Origin: Dehalococcoidales bacterium
Lineage (GTDB): Bacteria; Chloroflexota; Dehalococcoidia; Dehalococcoidales; JAQTRN01
DNA: 9,483 nt
NCBI GenBank assembly: GCA_028711795.1
Contig: JAQTRN010000026.1
Location: forward strand, 1 to 9,483
Direction of reading: 5' to 3'
Shown: positions 1-5,406 of the stretch, piece after piece
Layout: the number at the start of each line of letters is the position of its first letter
How positions within the stretch are numbered: position 1 is the stretch's first letter
The notes under the pieces: model-generated
Database searches by the model: none
The model's input: only the letters and a program-made list of their open reading frames with translations
Told to the model about the DNA's origin: nothing
Program-made: the position numbers and the translations under genes

Positions 1-514
1 ATTCCAGCAATTTCCGGCCCTCTTCATCCGTTTTGGCCGTAGTAATGATCGAAATCTCCAGTCCCCGTAGCTTATCTATCTTTTCATACTCTATCTCGGG
101 GAACATGATCTGCTCCTTGAGCCCCATAGTGTAGTTACCCCGGCCATCAAATGACTTTGGCGAGACGCCCTGAAACTCGCGCATACGCGGCAGGACAGCA
201 TTTACCAGTTTGTCCAGGAAATCATACATACGGCTACCCCGCAGCGTCACCTTGAGGCCGATAGGCATCCCGATCCGTAGCCGGAAAGCGGCGATGGCTC
301 TGGAGGCACGCGTGGTCACTGGATGCTGTCCGGCGATGGCCGCCAGGTCTTTCTCGGCTGCTTCCAGGGCCTTGGCATTCTGGATGGCCTCTCCCACCCC
401 GATGTTAAGGACAATCTTCTCCAGGCGCGGCACCTGCATGACATTCTTATAACCACCGGCCCCCATCAGGTGAGGCACGATTTCTTGCCGATATCTTTCC
501 ATCATCCGAGACAT
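1..514 (-). CDS. rplE: Large ribosomal subunit protein uL5 (L5), 3' end cut by window edge
   Basis: L5 binds 5S rRNA in the central protuberance and contacts the P-site tRNA elbow and the 30S head. Reading leftward from the ATG at 512-514 gives 171 residues with no stop before the edge. Typical L5 is about 180 residues, so only the last ten or so are missing. Family signatures visible are PRLEKIVLNIGVGEA near residue 29, GMPIGLKVTLRG near 82, GVSPKSFDGRGNYTMG near 116, and TTAKTDEEGRKLLE at the cut end. The start shares one base with the rplX stop (TAATG), and GAGGTGA at 522-528 sits 7 nt upstream as a strong ribosome binding site, so translation is likely coupled to rplX. The usual next gene (rpsN) would lie beyond the edge. 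Identification is secure; only completeness is unknown. Confidence 0.97.
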   Translation of the reverse strand, partial: MSRMMERYRQEIVPHLMGAGGYKNVMQVPRLEKIVLNIGVGEAIQNAKALEAAEKDLAAIAGQHPVTTRASRAIAAFRLRIGMPIGLKVTLRGSRMYDFLDKLVNAVLPRMREFQGVSPKSFDGRGNYTMGLKEQIMFPEIEYEKIDKLRGLEISIITTAKTDEEGRKLLE

Positions 515-825
515 TAATCAATCACCTCATGACAGACACTACAGGTGCGGACCTTTTTGCCATCCTTCAGTATTCGGAAACCCACCCGCGCGGGGTGATT
601 GCACTTATTGCAGACCAGCATAACGTCAGCGACACTCACCGGAGCTTCCCGTTCTATGGTACCCGTTTGCTTGACCTCTTTTGTGGATTTGACATGCTTC
701 TTGACCAGATTAAGTCCTTCAATTACTATCCGGTCCTCTCCGGGATAGGCCAGGCGCACCTTCCCCTTTTTACCCCTATCTTTACCGGCGATAATCAGCA
801 CATTGTCATTTTTCCTGATTTTCAC
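514..825 (-). CDS. rplX: Large ribosomal subunit protein uL24 (L24), zinc-ribbon form
   Basis: L24 is an early assembly initiator of the 50S subunit that binds 23S rRNA domain I near the exit-tunnel opening. The 103-residue product opens with a KOW motif (NDNVLIIAGKDRGKKGKV, residues 7-24). It ends with a four-cysteine zinc-ribbon pattern: C72-x2-C75 and C95-x2-C98. The frame is open upstream to 1011, but that part lies inside rplN and has no L24 similarity. I chose the GTG at 823-825 because homology begins there (VKIRKNDNV) and GAGGT at 833-837 lies 7 nt before it. The gap to rplN is 10 nt, and the binding site overlaps the rplN stop codon, which suggests coupling. The stop overlaps the rplE ATG. 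Zinc binding is inferred from the cysteine spacing and known C+ forms of this family. Confidence 0.95.
   Translation of the reverse strand: MKIRKNDNVLIIAGKDRGKKGKVRLAYPGEDRIVIEGLNLVKKHVKSTKEVKQTGTIEREAPVSVADVMLVCNKCNHPARVGFRILKDGKKVRTCSVCHEVID
522..528 (-). promoter_or_regulatory. Ribosome binding site of rplE
   Basis: GAGGTGA on the minus strand lies 7 nt before the rplE ATG at 514 and sits inside the last codons of rplX, which fits coupled translation across the TAATG junction. Confidence 0.75.
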
Positions 826-832
826 AGCTTCA

Positions 833-837
833 ACCTC
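833..837 (-). promoter_or_regulatory. Ribosome binding site of rplX
   Basis: GAGGT on the minus strand overlaps the rplN stop codon and lies 7 nt before the GTG at 825. It decides the rplX start against the longer open frame that reaches 1011. Confidence 0.75.
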
Positions 838-1204
838 ACAGCACTTCGGGCGACAGCGACACAATCTTGGTGAAGTTCTTTTCTCGCAGTTCCCTGGCCA
901 CCGGCCCGAATATTCTGGTACCCTTAGGGCTGTTATCTTCGGTGAGAATAACCGCGGCGTTATCATCGAACCTGATATAGGAACCATCGGCACGCCGGTG
1001 TGGTTGAACACAGCGAACTACGACCGCCTTGACCACTTCACCCTTCTTAACGATCGCTACTGGAGTCGCCCGTTTTACGGCCGCAACGATAACATCGCCC
1101 ACGCGGGCATATTTCCTACCCGAGCCACCCAGCACATTGATACACATAATCTGGCGGGCACCGGTATTATCAGCCACTTTAAGTCGAGTATATTGTTGAA
1201 TCAT
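836..1204 (-). CDS. rplN: Large ribosomal subunit protein uL14 (L14)
   Basis: L14 lies at the subunit interface of the 50S subunit, beside L19 and L3, and forms intersubunit bridges with 16S rRNA. The 122-residue length is exactly that usual for the family. Signatures include MIQQYTRLKVADNTGAR at the N-terminus, GGSGRKYARVGDVIVAAVK near residue 26, and GTRIFGPVARELRE near residue 94. The ATG at 1202-1204 gives the canonical N-terminus. Its ribosome binding site is weak: only a GGGAT-like stretch about 10 nt upstream. A 22-nt gap separates it from rpsQ. In E. coli a separate spc promoter lies at this junction, but no convincing -35/-10 pair is visible here, so this gene is probably read through from the S10 part. 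Confidence 0.97.
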   Translation of the reverse strand: MIQQYTRLKVADNTGARQIMCINVLGGSGRKYARVGDVIVAAVKRATPVAIVKKGEVVKAVVVRCVQPHRRADGSYIRFDDNAAVILTEDNSPKGTRIFGPVARELREKNFTKIVSLSPEVL

Positions 1205-1226
1205 ACTGCACTATCCCAAAATGAAA

Positions 1227-1508
1227 TTAGACTATCTCCCGCGGTTGGACCTGCACGGCCTCTTTTTTAGTCACTATCTCCGCGACACGCCATCTCTTTT
1301 CTTTCGAAAGGGGGCGAGTTTCGACAATCCTGACGATATCTCCGACATGGGACTCATTCCTCTCGTCATGGACCTTATATTTGGTGGCCCGCCGCATGGT
1401 CTTCTTGTACAAGCGATGATGTCGCAGCGTTTCCACGCTAACCACCACTGTCTTATTCATCCCATCGCTCACCACATTACCAATTCTGCTTTTACGTTTC
1501 TGTTCCAT
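1227..1508 (-). CDS. rpsQ: Small ribosomal subunit protein uS17 (S17)
   Basis: S17 is a primary 16S rRNA binding protein (5' domain, helices 7 and 11) needed early in 30S assembly. The product is 93 residues with an OB-fold core. Visible signatures are VVSDGMNKTVVVSVE (residues 12-26), LYKKTMRRATKYKVHDE (33-49), and the strongly conserved GDIVRIVETRPLSKEKRWRV (56-75). The C-terminal stretch EAVQVQPREIV makes it somewhat longer than the common 80-85 residues. The start is the ATG at 1506-1508, 9 nt after the rpmC stop. The binding site is modest, an AAGGTAGG stretch overlapping the end of rpmC. The position between rpmC and rplN is the standard S10-operon end. Confidence 0.97.
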   Translation of the reverse strand: MEQKRKSRIGNVVSDGMNKTVVVSVETLRHHRLYKKTMRRATKYKVHDERNESHVGDIVRIVETRPLSKEKRWRVAEIVTKKEAVQVQPREIV

Positions 1509-1517
1509 AAATCGAGC

Positions 1518-1715
1518 CTACCTTATACCCAGCTCTTTTTCTCTCATTATCGTCTTTAATCTGGCGATATCATTCTTCACGCGTCTAAGCTCACGGTGGT
1601 TCACCAGTTGCTTAGTACTTAAACGAAAACGGAGATTGAATAGCTCCTGGTGAGCCGCCTCCAGTTGCTTGGATCGTTCCTCGGGGCTAAGCGCCCTGAC
1701 TTCCTCAACTTTCAA
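1518..1715 (-). CDS. rpmC: Large ribosomal subunit protein uL29 (L29), TTG start
   Basis: L29 is a small two-helix protein at the peptide exit tunnel, next to L23, and helps form the docking site for trigger factor and SRP. The 65-residue product matches the family length. Signatures are the first helix (EERSKQLEAAHQELFNLRFR) and the C-terminal VKNDIARLKTIMREKELG. The frame is open up to 1778, but the upstream residues overlap rplP and do not look like L29. No ATG or GTG lies at the homology start, and the codon there is TTG at 1713-1715, one base after the rplP stop (TAAATTG). An AAGGAG at 1726-1731 lies 10 nt upstream, which is slightly long but usable. An in-frame GTG at 1746-1748 is the alternative and would add 11 residues. 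Gene identity is firm; the start is likely but not proven. Confidence 0.93.
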   Translation of the reverse strand: MKVEEVRALSPEERSKQLEAAHQELFNLRFRLSTKQLVNHRELRRVKNDIARLKTIMREKELGIR

Positions 1716-1716
1716 T

Positions 1717-2157
1717 TTACGCCAACTCCTTACTGACCGAACCAACACCGGTTTCGCCGGTGATAAACTTCGTTTCAATCGGCAGCTTGTATGATGCCAA
1801 GCGCATCGCCTCTTTCGCCAGGTCCGGGGCCACTCCCCTCATCTCAAACAGTATCCTGCCCGGTTTGACGACCGCTACCCAGTGGTCGCCAGCGCCCTTG
1901 CCACCACCCATACGGGTCTCGGCCGGTTTCTTGGTGACCGGTTTATCCGGGAAAATACGTATCCATACCTGACCGCCACGGCGGATATGCCGTGTCATCG
2001 CCCGGCGGGCGGCTTCAATCTGCCGACTGGTAAGCCAGGCAGATTCCATCGCCTGCAAGCCATAATCACCAAAGACAATGACGTTACCCGACTGGGCCTC
2101 GCCCCGGCGGTGGCCCTTGTGCGTCTTACGAAACTTGACCCGATTAGGCTGTAGCAT
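1717..2157 (-). CDS. rplP: Large ribosomal subunit protein uL16 (L16)
   Basis: L16 binds 23S rRNA near the A-site tRNA elbow and is added late, completing the peptidyl-transferase region. The 146-residue product has family signatures MLQPNRVKFRKTHKGHRRG at the N-terminus, GLQAMESAWLTSRQIEAARRA (residues 33-53), RRGGQVWIRIFPDKPVTKKP (59-78), and WVAVVKPGRILFEM (93-106). Arg82 in ETRMG corresponds to the position hydroxylated in E. coli L16 (Arg81). The following GGGKG differs from the more common GKGKG. The ATG at 2155-2157 lies inside the end of rpsC with a 14-nt overlap, and GAGG about 6 nt upstream serves as ribosome binding site, so translation is probably coupled to rpsC. The C-terminus ends with ETGVGSVSKELA. 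Confidence 0.97.
   Translation of the reverse strand: MLQPNRVKFRKTHKGHRRGEAQSGNVIVFGDYGLQAMESAWLTSRQIEAARRAMTRHIRRGGQVWIRIFPDKPVTKKPAETRMGGGKGAGDHWVAVVKPGRILFEMRGVAPDLAKEAMRLASYKLPIETKFITGETGVGSVSKELA
1726..1731 (-). promoter_or_regulatory. Ribosome binding site of rpmC
   Basis: AAGGAG on the minus strand lies in the last codons of rplP, 10 nt before the TTG at 1715. The spacing is at the long end of the usual range, but no nearer start codon exists in the frame, so it supports the TTG choice. Confidence 0.6.
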
Positions 2158-2944
2158 TCTTTTCCTCTTTTTCCATAGCCACCGCTGGCTTTGTCTCCGC
2201 GGTTACTTCGGCAGCAGTTTCCAATTTAGCCACTGCTACCACAGGTGTAACGGCATCGGGTGTGACGCTACCTGTAGCCTCCGGCTTCGCTACCTCCTCC
2301 GCCTCCACCACCTTCGATTCGGGAAGAATCTCACCCTTATATATCCACGTCTTTATCCCGATACGACCCAGGGTAGTATGCGCCTCAGCGAAGCCATAGT
2401 CAATATCAGCCCGCAGGGTCTGTAAGGGGACACGCCCCTCATGCATCTTCTCACGGCGAGCTATTTCTGCGCCGGCCAATCTCCCCGAGCAGCAAATTTT
2501 AATACCTTTGGCACCGGCCTGCATTGTCCGGAAAATGGCCTGTTTCATAACCCGGCGAAAGGCCACCCGGTGCTCAATCTGGTCAGCTATCGACCGGGCT
2601 ACCAGATAAGCATCCAGCTCTGGCTGCTGGATCTCCTGGATATTCAACTGTATCTTATCTCCTACCAGGCCCTCTAAATACCGTCTCATTTCATCAACCC
2701 GCTGGCCACCACGCCCGATGACAATTCCGGGGCGGGCGGTATGTATCGTCGCCAGGACTTTATTCGCCTGGTGGTCAAGCTCCACCAGGGAAATACCGGC
2801 ATCAGTATATTTTGTTTGGATAGCCCGCCTTAATTGCAGGTCTTCATGCAGAAGCCCCGCGTAAGACTTATCAGCATACCATTTCGCCTGCCAGCTGCGT
2901 ATGACCCCAATTCGAAAACCCAGCGGATGAACCTTACGTCCCAT
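2144..2944 (-). CDS. rpsC: Small ribosomal subunit protein uS3 (S3) with low-complexity C-terminal tail
   Basis: S3 sits in the 30S head at the mRNA entry tunnel and, with S4 and S5, gives the ribosome mRNA helicase activity. The product is 266 residues. It starts with the canonical MGRKVHPLGFRIGVIRSW. The type-2 KH domain carries the RNA-binding loop IVIGRGG (GRGG at residues 77-80). The C-terminal S3 domain includes GAKGIKICCSGRLAGAEIARRE (144-165) and ends at IKTWIYKGEILPES (197-210). Residues 211-266 form a low-complexity tail rich in Ala, Val, Glu, Thr and Pro, making the protein longer than E. coli S3 (233 residues). The ATG shares one base with the rplV stop (TAATG), and the 3' end overlaps rplP by 14 nt. 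The tail is probably disordered; its function is unknown. Confidence 0.97.
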   Translation of the reverse strand: MGRKVHPLGFRIGVIRSWQAKWYADKSYAGLLHEDLQLRRAIQTKYTDAGISLVELDHQANKVLATIHTARPGIVIGRGGQRVDEMRRYLEGLVGDKIQLNIQEIQQPELDAYLVARSIADQIEHRVAFRRVMKQAIFRTMQAGAKGIKICCSGRLAGAEIARREKMHEGRVPLQTLRADIDYGFAEAHTTLGRIGIKTWIYKGEILPESKVVEAEEVAKPEATGSVTPDAVTPVVAVAKLETAAEVTAETKPAVAMEKEEKNATA

Positions 2945-3282
2945 TAAGCCTCCCCTTCAGCGACGACGACTGTTATATGACTGGACCGTTTCAGAATCGG
3001 GCTCATCTGCCCTCGAGACCGAGCGCGGAACCTTTTCAGCATCGACGCCTCGTCCACAAAAATACGGACTATTTTCAGGTCCGCAGTAGACATCTGGAAA
3101 TTGTGATCCGCGTTAGACGCCGCCGATTTCACGACCTTGGCGACAACACGAGCATTAGGTGTCGGCACAAACCTCAATATGGATAATGCCTCGTCCACCT
3201 TTTTCCCACGCACCAGGTCTACCAGTAGGCGCAACTTACGCGCCGATATACCCGTATCTCTGACTATGGCTCTAACTTCCAT
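2944..3282 (-). CDS. rplV: Large ribosomal subunit protein uL22 (L22)
   Basis: L22 contacts all domains of 23S rRNA, and its long beta-hairpin lines the narrow part of the peptide exit tunnel together with L4. The 112-residue length is usual. Visible signatures are GISARKLRLLVDLVRGKKVDEAL (residues 11-33), VAKVVKSAASNADHN (47-61), and the hairpin with LKRFRARSRGQMSPILKR (82-99) followed by SSHITVVV. This loop is where macrolide-resistance changes arise in other bacteria. I see no deletion or duplication there, although RSRGQMSPI differs from the more common RARGRA-type wording. The ATG at 3280-3282 has only a modest GGGTG-like binding site. The 28-nt gap upstream, after rpsS, is the largest unambiguous gap inside the block. 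Confidence 0.97.
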   Translation of the reverse strand: MEVRAIVRDTGISARKLRLLVDLVRGKKVDEALSILRFVPTPNARVVAKVVKSAASNADHNFQMSTADLKIVRIFVDEASMLKRFRARSRGQMSPILKRSSHITVVVAEGEA

Positions 3283-3310
3283 CTTCTACACCCGACCAGT
3301 CAACCGATTT

Positions 3311-3622
3311 CTATTTCTTAGCCGGAGCAGCCGCAGCGGGAGTCGCCGCCGGAGCCTTTTCCGCCTTCGATGAATGACCACGGAAGGTACGAGTTACCGC
3401 AAACTCACCCAGCTTGTGGCCGACCATGTTCTCAGTGACAAAGATCGGCACGTGCCGCCGCCCGTCATGTACCCCGATAGTCAAGCCCACCATCTGCGGT
3501 ACAATAGTTGATGAGCGCGACCAAGTCTTAATGACCGTCTTCTCCCCGGAACGGCTAACTCTCTCTACCTTCTTCAACAGCTTGGGGTCAATTGCCGGCC
3601 CCTTCTTGGTTGACCTTGACAT
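3311..3622 (-). CDS. rpsS: Small ribosomal subunit protein uS19 (S19) with Ala/Pro tail
   Basis: S19 is in the 30S head next to S13, near the A- and P-site tRNAs, and contacts the 50S through bridge B1. The 103-residue product begins with the canonical MSRSTKKGP and contains TWSRSSTIVPQMVGLTIGVHDGR (residues 33-55) and the hallmark HVPIFVTENMVGHKLGEFAVTRTF (57-80). After RGHSS the sequence changes to a KAEKAPAATPAAAAPAKK tail (86-103), which makes it longer than E. coli S19 (92 residues). The tail is Ala/Pro/Lys rich and probably flexible. The ATG at 3620-3622 is one base after the rplB stop (TAGAATG). A GGGAG at about 7 nt upstream acts as ribosome binding site, so coupling with rplB is likely. 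Confidence 0.97.
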   Translation of the reverse strand: MSRSTKKGPAIDPKLLKKVERVSRSGEKTVIKTWSRSSTIVPQMVGLTIGVHDGRRHVPIFVTENMVGHKLGEFAVTRTFRGHSSKAEKAPAATPAAAAPAKK

Positions 3623-3623
3623 T

Positions 3624-4451
3624 CTACTTCTCCCGACGCTTCACAATCATCTTATCCGAATTCTTGGACTTCCGGGTCTTATAGCCTAAAGCGGGTTTCC
3701 CCCAGGGTGTCCTCGGTCCCGGTTTGCCTATGGGCGATCTCCCTTCACCGCCTCCGTGAGGATGGGCGCGCGGGCTCATCGCCGAGCCCCTGACCGTAGG
3801 CCGCCAGCCCAACCACCGCTTGCGACCCGCCTTACCTAGCTTAATATTCTGGTGATCAATGTTCCCCACCTGCCCGATAGTAGCCAGGCACTCTCCGGAC
3901 ACACGCCGCATCTCGCTCGAGGGCAAACGGACCAGCACATATTCGCCCTCTTTAGCCATGAGTTGCGCCGCCACACCGGCGCCACGCACCAGTTGGGCTC
4001 CCCGGCCTTTCGTCAATTCAATATTGTGTATCAGGGTGCCCCCGGGAATCAGTTGTAGAGGCAGGGCATTGCCCACTCTTATCTCGGCATCATTACCCGA
4101 TTTTATGATATCACCAACCTTAAGATCCACCGGCGCCAGTATGTACCGTTTCTCGCCGTCAACGTAATTGATAAGCGCAATCCGTGCCGCCCGGTTCGGG
4201 TCATACTCAATGGCCGCCACTTTCCCGGGGATACCAAATTTGTCCCGCTTGAAGTCGATAATGCGGAGATTCCGCTTGGCACCGCCGCCACGATGGCGGA
4301 CCGTTATTTTTCCCTGGCTATTGCGTCCGGCTTTACTTTTAAGCGGTACGACCAGAGATTTCTCCGGCCGGTCTTTGGTTATCTCTTCAAAGGTACTGCC
4401 GCTCATACCCCGTCTACCGGGAGAGGTTGGACGATATACCTTTAACGCCAC
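3624..4451 (-). CDS. rplB: Large ribosomal subunit protein uL2 (L2)
   Basis: L2 is one of the most conserved 50S proteins; it binds 23S rRNA near the peptidyl-transferase centre and helps join the subunits. The 275-residue length matches the family (273 in E. coli). Signatures include MALKVYRPTSPGRRGMS, KITVRHRGGGAKRNLRIIDFKR (residues 48-69), VAAIEYDPNRAARIALINY (78-96), IPGGTLIHNIE (135-145), and HPHGGGEGR (230-238) followed by a basic C-terminus. The residues before the conserved His read MSPRAH, whereas the usual wording is MNPVDH, so the Asp next to the His is Ala here. The GTG at 4449-4451 gives the canonical start. AAGGGGG at 4458-4464 lies 6 nt upstream. The gap to rplW is 23 nt. Confidence 0.97.
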   Translation of the reverse strand: MALKVYRPTSPGRRGMSGSTFEEITKDRPEKSLVVPLKSKAGRNSQGKITVRHRGGGAKRNLRIIDFKRDKFGIPGKVAAIEYDPNRAARIALINYVDGEKRYILAPVDLKVGDIIKSGNDAEIRVGNALPLQLIPGGTLIHNIELTKGRGAQLVRGAGVAAQLMAKEGEYVLVRLPSSEMRRVSGECLATIGQVGNIDHQNIKLGKAGRKRWLGWRPTVRGSAMSPRAHPHGGGEGRSPIGKPGPRTPWGKPALGYKTRKSKNSDKMIVKRREK

Positions 4452-4474
4452 TTTAGTCCCCCTTCACCGAAGGT

Positions 4475-4759
4475 CTAAACACCTTCAAAGATCTCTATTT
4501 TGTCCCCCGGCCTGAGGGCAACGATTGCCTTTTTCCAGGGTGAGGTCAGCACCTGACGCCGGCCTATCCTTTTCTTCTTACCGGGTACATTGGTCACGTT
4601 AACGGCGGTGACTTTCACTTTGAAAGCCTTCTCTACCGCCTCTTTAATCTGTTGTTTGGTGGATGCTCTGTCCACCTCAAAAGCATATTTACCCTGAGCC
4701 TGAAGCGCCGTGTTCTTCTCGGTTACCAACGGCCGGCGCAAAACCTCATAAAGATGCAC
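4475..4759 (-). CDS. rplW: Large ribosomal subunit protein uL23 (L23)
   Basis: L23 sits at the peptide exit tunnel and is the main docking site for trigger factor and SRP. The product from the GTG at 4757-4759 is 94 residues, usual for the family. Signatures are LYEVLRRPLVTEKN near the N-terminus, GKYAFEVDRASTKQQIKEAVEKAF (residues 24-47), VNVTNVPGKKKRIGRR (54-69), and KKAIVALRPGDKIEIFEGV at the end. The open frame continues upstream to 4804, but that segment is inside rplD and has no L23 match. The chosen GTG is preceded by a near-perfect AAGGAGGT at 4764-4771. The gene overlaps the rplD end by 14 nt, so translational coupling is likely. Confidence 0.95.
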   Translation of the reverse strand: MHLYEVLRRPLVTEKNTALQAQGKYAFEVDRASTKQQIKEAVEKAFKVKVTAVNVTNVPGKKKRIGRRQVLTSPWKKAIVALRPGDKIEIFEGV

Positions 4760-5402
4760 CGTTACCTCCTTGCGATGGGCTCTTTTCCCACAACTGCTCC
4801 ACATGGCGTACCGCGTCTTCAGTCAGGAGGACCGTCTTATAGGAAAGGAGGTCCAGCACATTTAGCAAACCGGCCAGCGTAGTCTTTACCCCCGGCAAAT
4901 TACGCGCCGACTTGATCACATTCTCTTCCGGCTCCACGGTAGCAATCAATACCGAGGCATCGGCCTTCAGTGCCGCCAGAATACGGGCCATTTCCTTTGT
5001 TTTTGGTTCTCCAAGCTGCAACTGTTCCACCACCAGCAACTCACCAACCTTGACTTTGGCTGATAGCAGGCACCTGATGGCTAGCTGGCGCATCTTACGG
5101 GGCATGGACTGCCGGTAGCTCCGAGGCTCGGGTCCGAAAACGATGCCGCCACCGCGCCGCACGGGCGACCTTCTCATACCAGCCCGCGCCTCACCCGTTC
5201 CCTTCTGTCGAAACATCTTACGGCCAGTACCCGCTACCTCACCACGAGTCTTGGTATCAGCCGTACCCTGCCGGGCATTCGCCCGCTGCTGTAACATCGC
5301 CTGATGTACCACTGCTTCATTAAAAGGAGCGGCAAAGACATAGTCACTGACATCAATGTGCTTTACCACTTCTCTGGCAAGGTTGTAAACTGGGACTTCC
5401 AC
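4746..5402 (-). CDS. rplD: Large ribosomal subunit protein uL4 (L4)
   Basis: L4 binds 23S rRNA domain I and sends a long loop into the exit tunnel; in E. coli it also represses its own operon. The product is 218 residues from the GTG at 5400-5402. Family landmarks are VPVYNL at the N-terminus and the tunnel loop, with GTGRKMFRQKGTGEAR (residues 58-73), RSPVRRGGGIVFGPEPRSY (78-96), and MPRKMRQLAIR (100-110). The C-terminal Rossmann-like half includes VLLTEDAVRHVEQLW. Two GTG codons lie upstream in frame at 5415-5420, but the 5402 start matches the family N-terminus (xEVPVYN). It also has AGGAG at 5410-5414 with 7-nt spacing. With this start the gene lies 4 nt after the rplC stop and overlaps rplW by 14 nt. 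No tunnel-loop deletion is seen. Confidence 0.95.
   Translation of the reverse strand: MEVPVYNLAREVVKHIDVSDYVFAAPFNEAVVHQAMLQQRANARQGTADTKTRGEVAGTGRKMFRQKGTGEARAGMRRSPVRRGGGIVFGPEPRSYRQSMPRKMRQLAIRCLLSAKVKVGELLVVEQLQLGEPKTKEMARILAALKADASVLIATVEPEENVIKSARNLPGVKTTLAGLLNVLDLLSYKTVLLTEDAVRHVEQLWEKSPSQGGNGASL
4764..4771 (-). promoter_or_regulatory. Ribosome binding site of rplW
   Basis: The minus strand reads AAGGAGGT with 4 nt to the GTG at 4759, the best match to the consensus in this window. It lies inside the end of rplD and fixes the rplW start against the longer open frame that begins at 4804. Confidence 0.85.
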
Positions 5403-5406
5403 TCCT

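Noticed and set aside
826..1011. N-terminal extension of rplX from the start at 1011
   Set aside because: The added residues are an alternate-frame reading of rplN; the L24 fold begins at the GTG at 825.
1205..1226. Possible spc promoter between rpsQ and rplN
   Set aside because: A TATGAT stretch overlaps the rplN start codon, but there is no -35 match at proper spacing; a chance match is more likely.
803..1270. 155-residue plus-strand open frame opposite rplX, rplN and rpsQ
   Set aside because: It spans three well-supported minus-strand genes and their junctions, and the product shows no family features.
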